Shown here piece after piece: positions 35,101-47,134 of a stretch of 64,000 nt of DNA. Position numbers and translations under genes: made by a program. The stretch spans positions 18,054,501 to 18,118,500 of the forward strand of contig JAPYXD010000680.1 in NCBI GenBank assembly GCA_030998225.1. The letters run 5' to 3'. Below the pieces are notes generated by a model. That model did no database searches and was not told the DNA's origin. It saw only the letters and a list, made by a program, of their open reading frames with translations. Every line of letters begins with the position of its first letter. Positions within the stretch are counted from its first letter, which is position 1. The DNA comes from Diplolepis rosae. Lineage: Eukaryota; Arthropoda; Insecta; Hymenoptera; Diplolepididae.

Positions 35101-37913
35101 TCATTCAGATTGATCTGGATTAAAAACTTGGTTTCGGATTGGTTCGCATTCATTTGGATTGTTTACTCGGATTAATTCGGATTTGGTCGGATCGATTTTT
35201 CCCCTTTTTCATCAAAGGAGTTGTAAAACGTTTTTCGGATTGGTTTAGAATGATTCGCATTGGCTCGGACACAGATATTGGAATGAATCAGAATAGTTCT
35301 GATTGCCTCGGAATGAATTCCTATCCGACACTTTCGCAATGTCAAAATAAGAAAACTTCCAAATGACGTTAACCATTCATAAACTTTTAAAAACAGACTA
35401 GAAGTATGTATATCATTAGATTCCTCTTGATTTGCTATATCGATTTGAAAAAATAAACGTTAAATTTGGTCGATTAGAAGCCGAGATAAGTGTCAGTGAA
35501 GAGCGCGCGACGATTTTGAAGGCGCCGAATCAAGTTTTTGCGCCACGCTGACTGTTCCCTCCACTCCGATTTTTGCCATTCCCGCGCGCGTTTGCCTAGC
35601 TGTTAGAATTAATTGCACATAGATCGTCAAAGTAATCGGGTTTCTTTAACAATATATCGAAAGTAAATTGATAAAGCTATATGCTGGAATTTTTTTTTTT
35701 TTTTCGTTTAATTGTTGCTGAAATCTCACTCACATGCAGCCGACTTTGGGATTCAATAACTTCAGATTGGAAGGTCGAATTGAAGCGTTCAACGCGCTGA
35801 AAGATTCGTTTTTGCAAGCACTTTCACAGGGTCTTTTCAGATTTGGAATTTGTCAAAAAACCGCGGAGTTATTCATTTTGCAATTAATGTAAAAATTACA
35901 ACCCCCTTTTAAATAATCGTTTAGATGTATTAAAAAATAAAAACCACTCATCTAATCATTGAATATGATAGTTTTATACTTGCAGTATGTGTAAAAAAAT
36001 CATGCTATGTGTGAAAAAATTTTCCTGGTGTATATGTTAATTCTTAAAAGTTATGTTATTTTGAAAATTCTTAATAAACAATTACATTACTCGGTAACTA
36101 AAAGAGATATTGAACTCGAGTGGAATGTAGGTTGAATCCCAACTTAACGTGATTCAACTATTTGTGTGATAAAAATTTAAATAAAGGTTCACTCGGGATA
36201 TGCGTACAGTTAATGTTCGTTAAATAATACACAATACCACTGATCTAAAATTGAATAATACATTTATTTGATAAAGGGTTGGATAAATCGTTAGGATGAA
36301 AGTGATAGTGAGAAAAAGAGTTAATTTTTACAAGGTGCTTAAATGTATCTTAGACGATTCGATTGTACACAGCTCGAATGTCTTCGAACGACTGGCTCTC
36401 TCTGCGAAAAACTACCTCCAGCAGAGAACAAACGCAATTTGAGATAGCCCCCTTTTTGGGAAAAATCTTTGAAACAGTCTTAGCTGGTTGACATTAGCTT
36501 CGGAGGAAAGAGCTGTCTCTCGAGAACGCAATTGTGCTCGGGGACGTTTTAATCTGTTTATGGCCGGTCGAACGTGAGAATTTTGGAATTGCTCATCTTT
36601 ACATTATGGCTAAACAGATGGTAAATTTACCGTACAAAATCTCTGTATATTATTGACATTGTCCCTTTGAAGGAAAGTGAAATTTGGTGGATGGCAGGAA
36701 ACATATAAATCCTCTTTCCTTTGAAGCCTAAATTGTAAAATGACAATTTTATACAAACACAAACTTATATTATGATAAAATGTATATATGAGATTAAACA
36801 TCGAGTTTTCGGCATTCGAAAGGTAAAGAATTAAATATTTCAAAGGCGAAACAACCATTTAGATGTATTAATATTTTCAATTTTAAATGCGCGTGCAAAA
36901 AATAGCTATTTTTCGACTATTTTTTATTTATTGTTCAGCCACTGTGGCGGAGGAAAATTAAATCTTTTAACTACAAACCACAGCATTTTGTAGCAAATTT
37001 TGTGCTCTACAACTTTGCTCTTATAGAATTTCATCATAAAATTGATATTTTAAAAGTTAAATGAGAAAATGTATTTAAAAAATGGCCTATTTTCGCACTT
37101 TTTGGCTTTGAACATTTTTTTTACAAAACACACAAGGAAACTCGAGGCGTAAAACATGTTACGTCAATTACTATGATATTTTTGAACGATTCCAATAAAA
37201 ATCTCGGATCTTGCTCTCACATCCATGTATCCCAATTTTCCATCCTAATTCGACTGGACTATTCCAGCCAAACACCTTTCGAAGCCGCGCCAGTGGTAGC
37301 GCGTTCTTATGCCAGCACTATGCCAGTGTGGCATGAGATATACCATTTCCAGAGTAGTTTTCTGTGCTGAACATTTTTTTTGAAAAATCACCAATCGTAT
37401 GATAGAAGGATGTAAAAATTTTTTTAAACGGAAAGCAATACATGATTTTGATGCGTTTTTTAAAGTAGACTCCATTGATTGTTTCTCGATATCTTATACA
37501 GTTCTTGAGATAATTGAAAAAAACTAAAAAAAAAACTCGAAAAAAAATGGTTTTAAAAAAAACCTTATTACGGCCTTTATGTCCCTTTCTTCGTGGAACG
37601 TCACATCATATATAGTATACCTCGGTCACAAAAGTAGGATGGATAGATGATATTATAAAGAATTGGTCATTGGATTACTTTCTAAATCTAAGTCAGAATT
37701 TCTATAAATTTTAATCAGTGACTGGCTTCTAGCTTTTTAATCAGTGGAAATTCTAATCGATTTAGATTCAGAGAGTACGTCTATAAAATAAAATTTGATT
37801 GTGCTCTCAACTAAAGCGTTTTTAATAAATATATTAAAGTTTTAAATGTATTTACCCGTAGCACCATCGATGACGTAGAAAGTACAGTATAGAAGTAAAA
37901 TAACAGTCTCCAT
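32157..37913 (-). CDS. Secreted S1 serine-protease homologue, catalytically dead (copy 2)
   Basis: Proposed exons on the minus strand are 37913-37856 (METVILLLYCTFYVIDG signal), 34408-34089, 33877-33608 and 32306-32157 (TGA). All exon lengths and intron phases equal copy 1, for a 265-residue product. The first acceptor is a better match than in copy 1 (CAATCTTTACAG). Landmarks are R-IENGN, HLCTGC, FIITSDVC (His57 replaced by Val), FDVALVK (Asp102 kept), FGWG, and LDAGSPI for GDSGGPL (Ser195 replaced by Ala). The frame is intact with mostly conservative differences from copy 1, so the fold appears to be maintained without catalysis. A shorter start at 34445 (MISLFII) is the alternative. Intron 1 holds a 2.8-kb segment not in copy 1; intron 3 holds a TTAA foldback element. 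Confidence 0.8.
32335..32440. repeat. Head fragment of the GCGAAGC-tail family
   Basis: Counterpart of 2078-2185, with ACATTCTTATCATAAATG and GTATTGGTTTTATGTGAA. Confidence 0.7.
32572..33225. mobile_element. TTAA-specific foldback element, copy d
   Basis: Ends GGTAGTTCGTTCACG and its inverse, TTAA at 32572-32575 and 33222-33225, arms as in copies a-c. Both ends share the same change (GTTCGTTCACG instead of GTACGATCACG), so the two termini match each other better than they match copies a and c. Copy 1 of the segmental duplication lacks it (near 2277), together with about 55 bp next to it. Confidence 0.9.
34823..35341. repeat. CGGATT-rich foldback element, best-preserved copy
   Basis: The ends are GGCGAATGTATCGGACAGGG and the inverse of a GCGAAAGTGTCGGATAGG-type sequence. 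The arms of about 240 bp contain repeated ATTCCGA/TCGGAAT and CCAATCCGAA motifs. The open frame 35139-35366 is a product of the arm. It lies inside intron 1 of the copy-2 pseudoprotease. Confidence 0.8.
35343..37335. other. Extra sequence in copy 2, mostly unassigned
   Basis: It has no counterpart in copy 1. 35500-35640 is GC-rich (GGCGCCGAATCAAG, CCCGCGCGCG) and unassigned. 36080-36600 looks like it could be retroelement-derived, but no long terminal repeat pair was found. Confidence 0.35.
37674..37774. repeat. Short inverted unit, relative of 23312-23535
   Basis: TACTTTCTAAATCTAAGTCA at the left and the inverse of TACTCTCTGAATCTAAATC at the right. At the equivalent point copy 1 has only AGAGTAGAGAGTAT (near 6383), either a pre-insertion site or a deletion remnant. 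Confidence 0.6.
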
Positions 37914-38519
37914 GTTTGCTTGATTTTTCGTAACTGCTGATATTTTTATAAATCGAGCGATTACAGAGAATATACTAAGTACCTTCAAGGACAAATGAAT
38001 AGAATTTTATATTTCACCAGTCACGATGTCTATTTCATATAACATTTCATGAGAACTAACGATGCAGCTTATTGTTAAAAAATCTATCAATCTTATCTTA
38101 TCATTTCTGAACAAATATAGTGTAATTTAGTTGATACTTTTATAAGTAATGTATGTTCATACGTAAATTTACATATTTAGCAGGAATATATAGTATTTTT
38201 GTGTTAAAAAAGTTCTTGATGTTGTTAAGGCCAACACAACAAATTCGCAGTTGCTTACATCGAATGCAATAATGAATGATAATGCGATCTTTATGCCTAA
38301 CAGGAAAAATTCTCCAAGCATTGAGAATTATTATTTTTTTAACTGGTTTTTTGCAAAAAGCTTTAATTTTGTTGTATCAGTCAAATTGGATCACTTCTGT
38401 AACGTCTTAGTTACTCACTTTTTATTATATTATTTATTTTTTCCTCGTTTTTTGTTCGGAAAAGAAACCTGGAAAGATATCTTAACCCAAACAAGGGTTG
38501 AGGATAGCCAACAATAAAA

Positions 38520-39750
38520 CTCAAGAATATTACAATTATCAACCCTTTTATTTAATATTTTGAATACAAATGTGATAGAAATTCCCCTTGAAAATTCCTC
38601 CTGGAAAGCAGCTTGAAAATGAAAGGGGAGAATTTATAGATATATTCAAGTTAAATTAGGGACTTAATGAAAATTTGGTACTTACAATAAATGATTTATG
38701 TTAGTGATTCGAGTCCACCAAATCTTTATGTCCCCTGGGTACTATGATAAGGATAATTTATGTAGATCCAATATTTAAATTCCTCAACAGCACTGATAAT
38801 CCAATTGATATTCACAATGATGAACGAACTGATAAACTGATGGAAATGAGTGACGATTGAATTTGCTTTCTAAGAAAAGTATCGAGTACCGAACTTAAAG
38901 TCACTTTTCGAGAGTCACTTTTCTAAGAGAATTCCGGGGTTGTTACTTTTCTGAGAGAGATCTGAAGTTCAAGATGGTCCGACGGTCACTTTTAAGACGA
39001 GTTCCGACCAGGCCGTGCAAACCTAATGGAAAGGTGGTGGACCGTTAGCAACTAGCGCCGCGTACAGCACTGCGCATGAACTACCATTATGTGTGCACGT
39101 GTTAGTGCATATACATGCATACGTAGGTTCTTTAAATGTGTTACAAAGAATATATTTAAATAAAATTAAAAGGAAATTGAAGATTTAGCGCAAAATTGTG
39201 AAAATTTAATTCAAGAGTGAGAAGTTATGTTGATATCAACTCACTCTTTAATTACATTTACACAATTTTGCCTTAAATCATGGTTTTCTCGTCAAAAATA
39301 AAAATCAAAAATATCTGTAATTTGTATTTTTATTTTCAGAAAATATAGTTGCTTAGCACATTTTGCGTTGATTTTTGTACTACAAGATAATCGAACACTT
39401 TGTGGGGTCGAGATAGCTCTTTTCGGTGTTGTGTGAAAGTCTTCTCCAAATACATCCTTGCTGCTTCCTGCTTCTGGGATATCTTCTGATTATTTTTTCT
39501 GGAACGTAGATTAAAAGCATTTAATTTCTATGAATATTTGAAATTTATTTCGTAGGTATTTTATAAAATAAATAAAAATAAATTTTATAAAATAAAACTC
39601 CAGTCACATGTTTCGCGAAATTGTGGTGGGAATTTCTGACATTGTGGAATTTGTATGGGCAATTTTCAGCTATTTTTTCATAAATAATCCTTTGTAATTT
39701 TATACTATATATGTACTTGCATCTATATCTTCAGTAACATTTAGACAGAA
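38520..39750. other. Intergenic sequence with one promoter-like repeat
   Basis: CAACTAGCGCCGCGTAC at 39049 is repeated at 41547, next to the THAP exon. TTCAAGATGGTC at 38973 is repeated at 41631. The rest is AT-rich and unassigned. Confidence 0.4.
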
Positions 39751-39753
39751 GTA

Positions 39754-40763
39754 CACTGCCGGTCAAAATTATTTGTTCACTTGTTGTTTCAGCTATTCCT
39801 AGTGTCTTAATTTTTATAATAACAAGTTGAAATTTTTTTCCCTATCATAAAATAAAAGTTAATAAAATTTTGCAAATAACAAATAAAACAAAATAATAAA
39901 TAATAAAATAAACTAAATAACAAAATTGAAGAAATTTTTTTTTCACAGAAAAATTTCTTCAATTTATATTGGAAAATACCATCTAGTTTTAAATAACGTT
40001 GGATTAATTCTAAATCAGAGGTTTATAAGGTCGATATAGTAGAGTTCCGTTGTCACGTACAGTGATACACTCTTCTAATGATCGACATAATCGACTGAAA
40101 TTATTTAGAAAAATCAGAAAAAATAACAAAATGTTAATTTTATAAAAAAATATTTCAGAAAACTTGAAATTTCAATCATTCTGAAAAATATTAACAACTC
40201 TGAAATTAATTAAGATTTTTAAAAGTTTTTTGTCTTATTTAAATGGTAGGTTTTCATAGTATTTTGCTAACTAATCAAGATATTTTCAGATTTTTTTTCC
40301 TGGATTCTACCCGGCGTCAAAAATGATACAAAAAGGTCATAAAATTTTAAAAATGTGTAGCTACTTACAAGAAATTTTTAAAAACCAATGTGTATCATAT
40401 TTTAATAAAATTTATAGATTACTTTCTTCATTTGAAAATTTTCGACATGTTTGTACCATGTTTGACCCCAGGGTAGAATCCAAAAGAAAAATTCTAAAAA
40501 TATCTTGATAAGTTAGCAAAATACTATGAAGAGTAACCTTCAAAATGAGACCAGAAACGTTTAAAGGTCTTAATTAATTTCAGTGTTATTAATATTTATT
40601 CAAAAAGATCGAAATTTGACGTTTTTTGCAATATATTCTTATAAAATTATCATTTTGCCTTCAACTTGGGCTCAGTAGATGCAAAATTTAAATAATTATA
40701 AAAATTAAGACACTTTAAGAATAGCTAACACAGCAGGTGAATAAATAATTTTGACCGGTAGTG
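39754..40763. mobile_element. Long foldback element with Tc1-type ends
   Basis: The termini are CACTGCCGGTCAAAATTATT and the inverse of CACTACCGGTCAAAATTATT, with TA on both sides (39752-39753, 40764-40765). Pairing continues inward: GTGTCTTAATTTTTATAAT, then CTGAAATTAATTAAGA, then ATAGTATTTTGCTAACT, then GGATTCTACCC. The complete 1010-bp element therefore folds on itself, with extra sequence in the left arm. No transposase. TA target and CCGGTCAAAA ends are those of Tc1-group elements. Confidence 0.9.
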
Positions 40764-40983
40764 TATATACTACTTTTTTAGTTTGGTATCTCAAAATTAC
40801 GTGCTAGAATTTTATTGTCATTCCTAAGGAAGTTTTAGATACTTCATCGAAGTTTCTTGTACTATTTTATGTAAATTTTCTTACGATTTTTACATTTTTT
40901 CACATTTTCAAAGTTTACTTCGAAATAGGGCTCATATATGTAATATTTTATTTATTGCACTTAAAATTTTAGAAATAAAGATC

Positions 40984-41016
40984 ACTAATGAGGACTCTGA
41001 TCAGAGTCGAAAAGTT
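40984..41016 (+). other. Hammerhead-like hairpin motif, copy 2
   Basis: CTAATGA, GGACTC-TGATCA-GAGTC, GAAAAG. The stem is changed on both sides relative to the 24828 copy (GGCTC/GAGCC to GACTC/GAGTC), so pairing is kept. Confidence 0.45.
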
Positions 41017-41063
41017 TGAAATTATATACAATATCGTATGAAATTAAAAATATTGTTACTTAC

Positions 41064-41436
41064 GTGTGCAAATTGCACGCTACTTTCTTCAAAGTCTCGT
41101 GTGCCTTCTGCAGGTTTTTCTACTTCGGGAATAAAAATTTCGAAGTCTGATGGGGAAGAAACACTCGCCGGTTTAATGTTCACATCACTTCCACTCAACA
41201 CATCACTACACGACGGTAAATTTAACGTCGGAAAAATGTCGATGACAAATAAAAAATTGTCTTTCTAGTACTTCGAGGTATCCTAACCTCGACAAGTAGG
41301 GATTTGAACATGCTTCTATCCATCGTTGTCCGGCATTTTCTTTCTTCGGAAACCGATGAATTGACACATTGTTCTTCCGACCCCTTTTAGAGGTACACCC
41401 ACTCACAGCACACTGAATTTCGTACTTCGAATTCAT
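41064..41436 (-). pseudogene. THAP zinc-finger first exon, frame broken or exon of a THAP gene
   Basis: ATG at 41436 opens a THAP domain: CAVSGCTSKRG (Cys pair), HRFPKKE, RWIEAC (invariant Trp region), and FFICHRHFSD (Cys-His). This C2CH zinc-binding module binds DNA and is found in cellular transcription factors and P-element-type transposases. The frame ends with TAG at 41206. A +1 shift there opens SCSDVLSGSDVNIKPASV and DFEIFIPEVEKPAEGTRDF, up to a perfect donor CAC|GTAAGT at 41063. So either a one-base change has broken a longer exon, or the sequence holds an error there. No transposase core was found downstream on the minus strand. Whether it is a live gene is uncertain; the domain call is secure. 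Confidence 0.75.
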
Positions 41437-41689
41437 TTTAAATGATTATAAAGCGCGATCGCGTACGAATTGTTGATACATGTATACAACAATGGCGGAA
41501 CTCATACGAAGCCGTTCCCTTTGCCGCACTCCGCCCGCTTCCGACAACTAGCGCCGCGTACACCACCGCACATGAACTATCCTACGGGGACACCCAATAC
41601 ATTAGAGGTCGACCTGCCCTGGTTCCGACGTTCAAGATGGTCTGACGGTAACTGGAGATTTGCGGATTTGCAGGTACTTTTATAGACTG

Positions 41690-42700
41690 TTTTTTCGGTT
41701 GATATCCGCCATTCTTCGATCGATACTGACATGACATTTGCAAGATGTTCCCTAAAAGCTTTTCTTCCAGCCAGATGAGACTATAATTCTAAATCACAAG
41801 ATTCTAATTTTAGTCTCACTCAGTAACAGGTCTTCTAAATTTATATATATAGAGATACCTGTTGCTTTTACATGTTTAATATTTTCAAATTATTAATTTT
41901 ACACATATTATTTTGTAAATAAATATTGATAGTCACGGGACGTGACACTTCAGTAAAAATAGGTTTATAATCAACACTCGTAAATCTAGTGTTAACAAAG
42001 TTTTAACGAGTATTGAAATATAAAAAGAATTGTTTAAGTTGAAACGTTTTGAAAATGTGAGGCATTTTTGAAATTTTGTTAATTGCACATTTTCCAGAAT
42101 AAAGTGTATTATGCCAAATTTGAAATTTATCTATTACTTAAGTTTTGCCTTCAAACTTTTAATGTGATTCAAATATTTTACACAAGTCTCCACGACATGT
42201 ATCGGCTACGCGGGTTAAGGCTTGCGATTAGAATTGGGGTAGGTTATAAAAAATTGCGTTTCTGTAATGTACAGTGTTAAATGAAATAGTAAGTTTATGT
42301 TAGGATTATATAGGTAATGTAAAAGTGAAAAATAATTAACTATAAGTACAGGATCATATCACAGAAAATAATATTTTCCTGTTTACACTGTTCAACATTT
42401 TCTTCGACTGTCACTTAGACTTTCGATGCCTGGTTTAGAGAAAATAAAACCCACGGTGTTTCAAATTTTCCGCGACTGTCACTTAAACTTTCGAATTTAC
42501 GTTTGACATTTTCAGCGATTATCAAGAAGACTTTACATCGTTCACCTTTAAATTTTTCTCAACTTTAGCACATATTTCAGACGATTATTTATCATATTAT
42601 TCAATAAGGAGGTTCATAATGTTTAGTTGACTTTCTGAACTATCCGCAAGTATTACACAAAGTCGATGACTTTTTAAGCGACAAATTTTTTCCGTATAGG
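41690..42700. other. Anonymous sequence
   Basis: AT-rich. Two partial copies of TTTTC...CGACTGTCACTTA near 42390-42490 form a short direct repeat. No gene supported. Confidence 0.35.
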
Positions 42701-42703
42701 CAT

Positions 42704-43029
<326 letters not shown>

Positions 43030-43594
43030 GCAATTTTAACTTTGTTGTAAATTTAAAAAAAAATTATTTTTATGAATGAATTTCAATTCACAGCATATAA
43101 AACTATTAGTTTATGCGTTTATCACTGAAAAGTACATGAACTTTGAAGTATTTTCTAATAATATAGGGAAGTGAATGAAAATTAAGGACGATAACACGAG
43201 GATAATGAGATTTTGAGTATCGGCCTGAGTTCGACTCGATGTCGACGAGGTAATTTCGGTGTTCGTGGTTGGCCAGTCTGCAGCATCGGATAAAAAAATG
43301 ACGGGGATGGAAGGGGCGATGGGAAGAGAATTAGGAAATCTCGTGGGGAAGATAAGGTTGTCGGGTCGTCCCCTCTTATTCGAGAGAGACAAATATTATT
43401 GGGAAGAGATTAATCGCTCGACGAACTCTCACCGAGTCATTTTCCGATTATGATTTCCCCATTTCAACTCCACAGATTCCAAAAACTTAATTCTGCTGCT
43501 GTATCTCTATTCTTTTTTATTAATGGCTTCAAAAAAATATCTTCATTTTTATATAAGTTGATGCAGAGTTATATGGAGCTTTATCGCTTGTTTT

Positions 43595-43810
43595 TTTTTA
43601 CATTTTGATCATACGAGGAGGTATTACTTTTATGTGAAAAATCACTTTCGGAATTTTCTTCAAATCTTTACGTTTTGAAACCCCTAGAGTAAAAAAAAGC
43701 AGTTTTTATGAAAGTGTCTACCTGTCCGATGTCTGTGGACACGATAGCTCTCGATAGAATTATCGGATTGGATGGAAATTTGGCTCACCTTTTGAGGGCC
43801 AAAAAAGAAA
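43595..43810. repeat. Head fragment of the GCGAAGC-tail family
   Basis: TTTACATTTTGATCATACGAG, then TTTTATGTGAAAAATCACTT and CTCTCGATAGAATTATCGGA. Similarity ends after about 215 bp; there is no tail. Confidence 0.75.
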
Positions 43811-43829
43811 CGATGAATATACTTGTATA

Positions 43830-46560
43830 CTGATTATTCCAAGAACAAATAAAAAATTGCTACTCTTTCAGAAAAAGTTGATCTAAAAACTTTTTAAGTA
43901 AAAGTATAAGGAGAACATCTATAAATATATTTAATGCCTAATTAATTATTTGCCGATTGTTATTGTATATCTTTTTGTCAATTTCGCAAGTATAGTGATA
44001 AAATGCACATTTTAATGACAACAAGACACAACATAAGTAAATTGTAGGAAAGCATACTACAAAATTTATCAATATTTCACTACAGTCACAACAAGTTTTT
44101 AATTTTACGAAAAACTGGTTTCTTGTAAATATTTTGTGAACGGTAAAAGGTACCAAATTTCTTAATCAAAAAAATTGTTTCAAATTTCAAGAGGTTTTCT
44201 CACTTCCACCGAAACAAGTTTATGTGTCCTTTCTTAATGCTTGATTTTTGTAAATTTAATAAACCCATGTATACTAAAATTATAAATATTTCTACCAGTG
44301 TAGTTAAATAACAAGAAATAAATGAAACAGAGGTATTTTTTGGACATTCCACTCACATGAAAAGAATATAGCATTCTGAAAGGGTGGCAATTCTTTAAGG
44401 GTTAGGAGAATCCAGATTCTTGGTGGCACATCTTTAGTGTGCGAGTTTCGACGGATTCCGAGCTTGGCAGTTAACGCCAAAAATATTCCAACTATTCGGC
44501 TCCATTAGTGCAGACAGGCAGCTTACTGCTATCCAACAGACAATCAGTGCTGTGTTCTGTGGAGAAATTCGCGCCGTTTATTCCATAGACCCTTTTCATC
44601 CCTGCCCTAGCTAAAATCCGTCGAAGAAGTATATATATACTTGTACAGAATCGCGTTAATCCCTTGGACAGTAATATTGTGGGGGGCTTCGTTATCCGTT
44701 TCGTTTTAAGCCAGATTCCTGGAGGTATAGCTTTCTTTCATACTAAACACAAAGTTAATTTTTCCAGTTAAAATTAGTTCTCAACTTTGAATAATTCTCT
44801 TATGATAGCTTTATTCCTGATAATTACTTTTCTAAATCAAATTGGAATAAATCTTCGTTCAGGAAGATTTGATTGACGTTTGTAGCCTTCATTTTTTCTG
44901 CAAACAAAAATTAAGGAAAATAAACTCATCATTGAGCTAACCTCAAACTGTATAACGCTTTGTAGCAACCAGGAATTATAAAATTAACTCGGCTTAATTT
45001 CACACAAGTTAAAAGTGATTTTTGTTGAAAGAATTAGTTTGGGTAGAAATGATCTGTTGCTAAAAATTATCTGACATTTCAAATTTTTTCTTTACCTTCC
45101 TATGAGTAATCTTAATTTTGATTTAATCCCAATGAACAATAGATCATTTTGTTTATTGAAACTTTTTTTACAATCAAGCTTGTGAAATATTTTTGAAATA
45201 ATTATTTTAGAAATTATAGACTATAGAAAACTTATTTATTAAAAAAAATGTAACAAGTTGTATTTTGAAGAATGTCCCAATAAACAAAATGAGCTCTTAA
45301 GTAATCAAATTCAACTAAAATAAATATTAATTATAAGAAGGCTGAAAGAAAGTATAAAATCTCAAATACCTATCGATAAACAAATAATTTCGACCTAAAT
45401 TTATTTTAAGAGATCAATTGTAGCTTTTTACAAAGTGCATTGTAGTAAAATTTCATTTTTTCTACTTTTATAACGTGGTCTTTAGTTTGTGGTTATGTCA
45501 AAAGGTCGACCCTTCTTAAAACCATGCAAACAAATCCAAATAAAAGAAGAGCAGTATGTATAGAACATGAAATACGCGTGAAGCAATTTGATTCCTACTT
45601 CTCGGAAAAGTCGTGATTTACTCTTGACTGTTGAAAGCTTCCAATTTCCCTAAACAATTTTATTCATTTAACAAAAGAGCGTGTTGTGCACGATAAGCTG
45701 ACTCGTCACTGTCACCCTGGGCTAAAAGTGACTCAGTGAAATTCGTTTAATCCAACCTGGGAAATACGGAAAGGGGATGATTAAAAGGGGGTGGGTAAAT
45801 TGAAAATATAGCCCGGTTGGCTTTATCGGGACGTTAATTTTTAAAATGTCCCTCTGCAAGCAAAACGCCTAGATGTTGTAAAGGGTTGTCCAGTAAAACA
45901 AATGCTACAAAAGATAGGAAAATCCCTGTTATGACAGGTTGTCATAGTGAAATTCAATGGCAACGTGAATTAGTTGATCTGCTAGTCTGTTGCACCCACT
46001 ACCACATAATTTTCCTACCATTCTCTTTGGCTAACAAATTATATTCATATTTGGGGGATTACATTGGCGATCCCTTGGATTAGAACCTTAAAGGGGTGCT
46101 CGCTGTGCTAATTATTTCCCGACACCGTCCGCAGATTGAATTTCGTCGGGGACGAGCGTCATGGAAATTGGTTTCTGGGAGAGAACTTATCTAAAATGGA
46201 CATGCTATAAACTTGATCCAAACTGGTGATTTCAATTTTCTTTAAGATAGTTGTCGTGTTGAAAATCAGGTTTCTGGAAAGAAAAGTTTTTTTATGATTT
46301 TTAGACTTGACATTATATCATCAGTCGTTTATTATGAAAGATTTTCATAAAATTGTCAATCAATAATAATCAATTAACTTTTGGACAAGTTTTATGAAAA
46401 AAAAATTTGTTTCCTTCATTATTATTTGCAAGCTATGAGATAAGTTTTTTAGCCAAAAAAACAAAAATTCTATAAAAATCTACTTTTAAAATTGAAAAAA
46501 GTAGAATTGAAGAGAATATTTTGCCTAGAAGGTTCAACCTGACTTAGATCTAATGCAGGT
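43830..46560. other. Anonymous sequence with GC-elevated islands
   Basis: Blocks at about 44390-44720 and 45650-46180 are richer in GC than the rest but have no convincing frame. They may be conserved non-coding DNA. 43190-43450, before this stretch, is similar in character. Confidence 0.3.
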
Positions 46561-46561
46561 T

Positions 46562-46937
46562 CACTGAGATAGAAAAATTTAATTGAATCAAAGAAAATTA
46601 TTCGGAGAGACTATCTTTGATTTAAAAAAATGATTTATTTGAATTGAATAAAATTTTGTTTGATTCAAACAAAGTATCTTTAAACCAAATAAAAATTTGC
46701 TTAAATCAATAAATTTCTGTCTCAAATCAAACAAATCATATCTTTGACCATATATTAATACATTAATTTTTTTTTTTTTTAAATTTATTCAATATGAACA
46801 AATATTTATTTGGCTCTAAGATATTTTGTTTAAATTAAACAAAAGTTATTTAATTCAAATAAATCTTTTGTTTGAATAAAAAAAAGCCTTTCAAAAAATT
46901 ATTGCCTTTCATTCAATCAAATCTTTTTTTCTGGGTG
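46562..46937. mobile_element. MITE built from TTTGAATCAAA-type repeats
   Basis: The left end is CACTGAGATAGAAAAATTTA; the right end, inverted, is CACCCAGAAAAAAAGATTTG. The interior consists of degenerate palindromes such as TTTGATTCAAAC and AATTTAAACAAA. Same end type and build as 26772-27003. Confidence 0.65.
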
Positions 46938-47134
46938 TTAGCCTCCTATAAAATAAAAATTTCTAAGGTTTCTGCAATGATTCAAAATAAGAAATTACTG
47001 TCTATATTACTCAAATATTTTTATTCACTTTGGATGATTAGTCACTGACCAGATACAGACTCAAGTCTGACTAGCGGCAGGTCTGCCGCTGGCTTTCGTC
47101 TAGCTAGACCGTGAAGCTGAAGACTTTAGTTTTT

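Larger units (their letters stand above)
30866..38345. repeat. Segmental duplication, copy 2
   Basis: It corresponds to 590-6925 in the same orientation. It differs by the foldback element at 32572-33225, the extra block of about 2.8 kb at 34525-37335 (which includes a CGGATT-rich foldback element), the absence of the 2.05-kb repeat near 37464, and a short unit at 37674-37774. Confidence 0.9.

Noticed and set aside
36080..36600. A solo long terminal repeat
   Set aside because: The sequence style suggests one, but no paired TG...CA ends or target duplication could be found.
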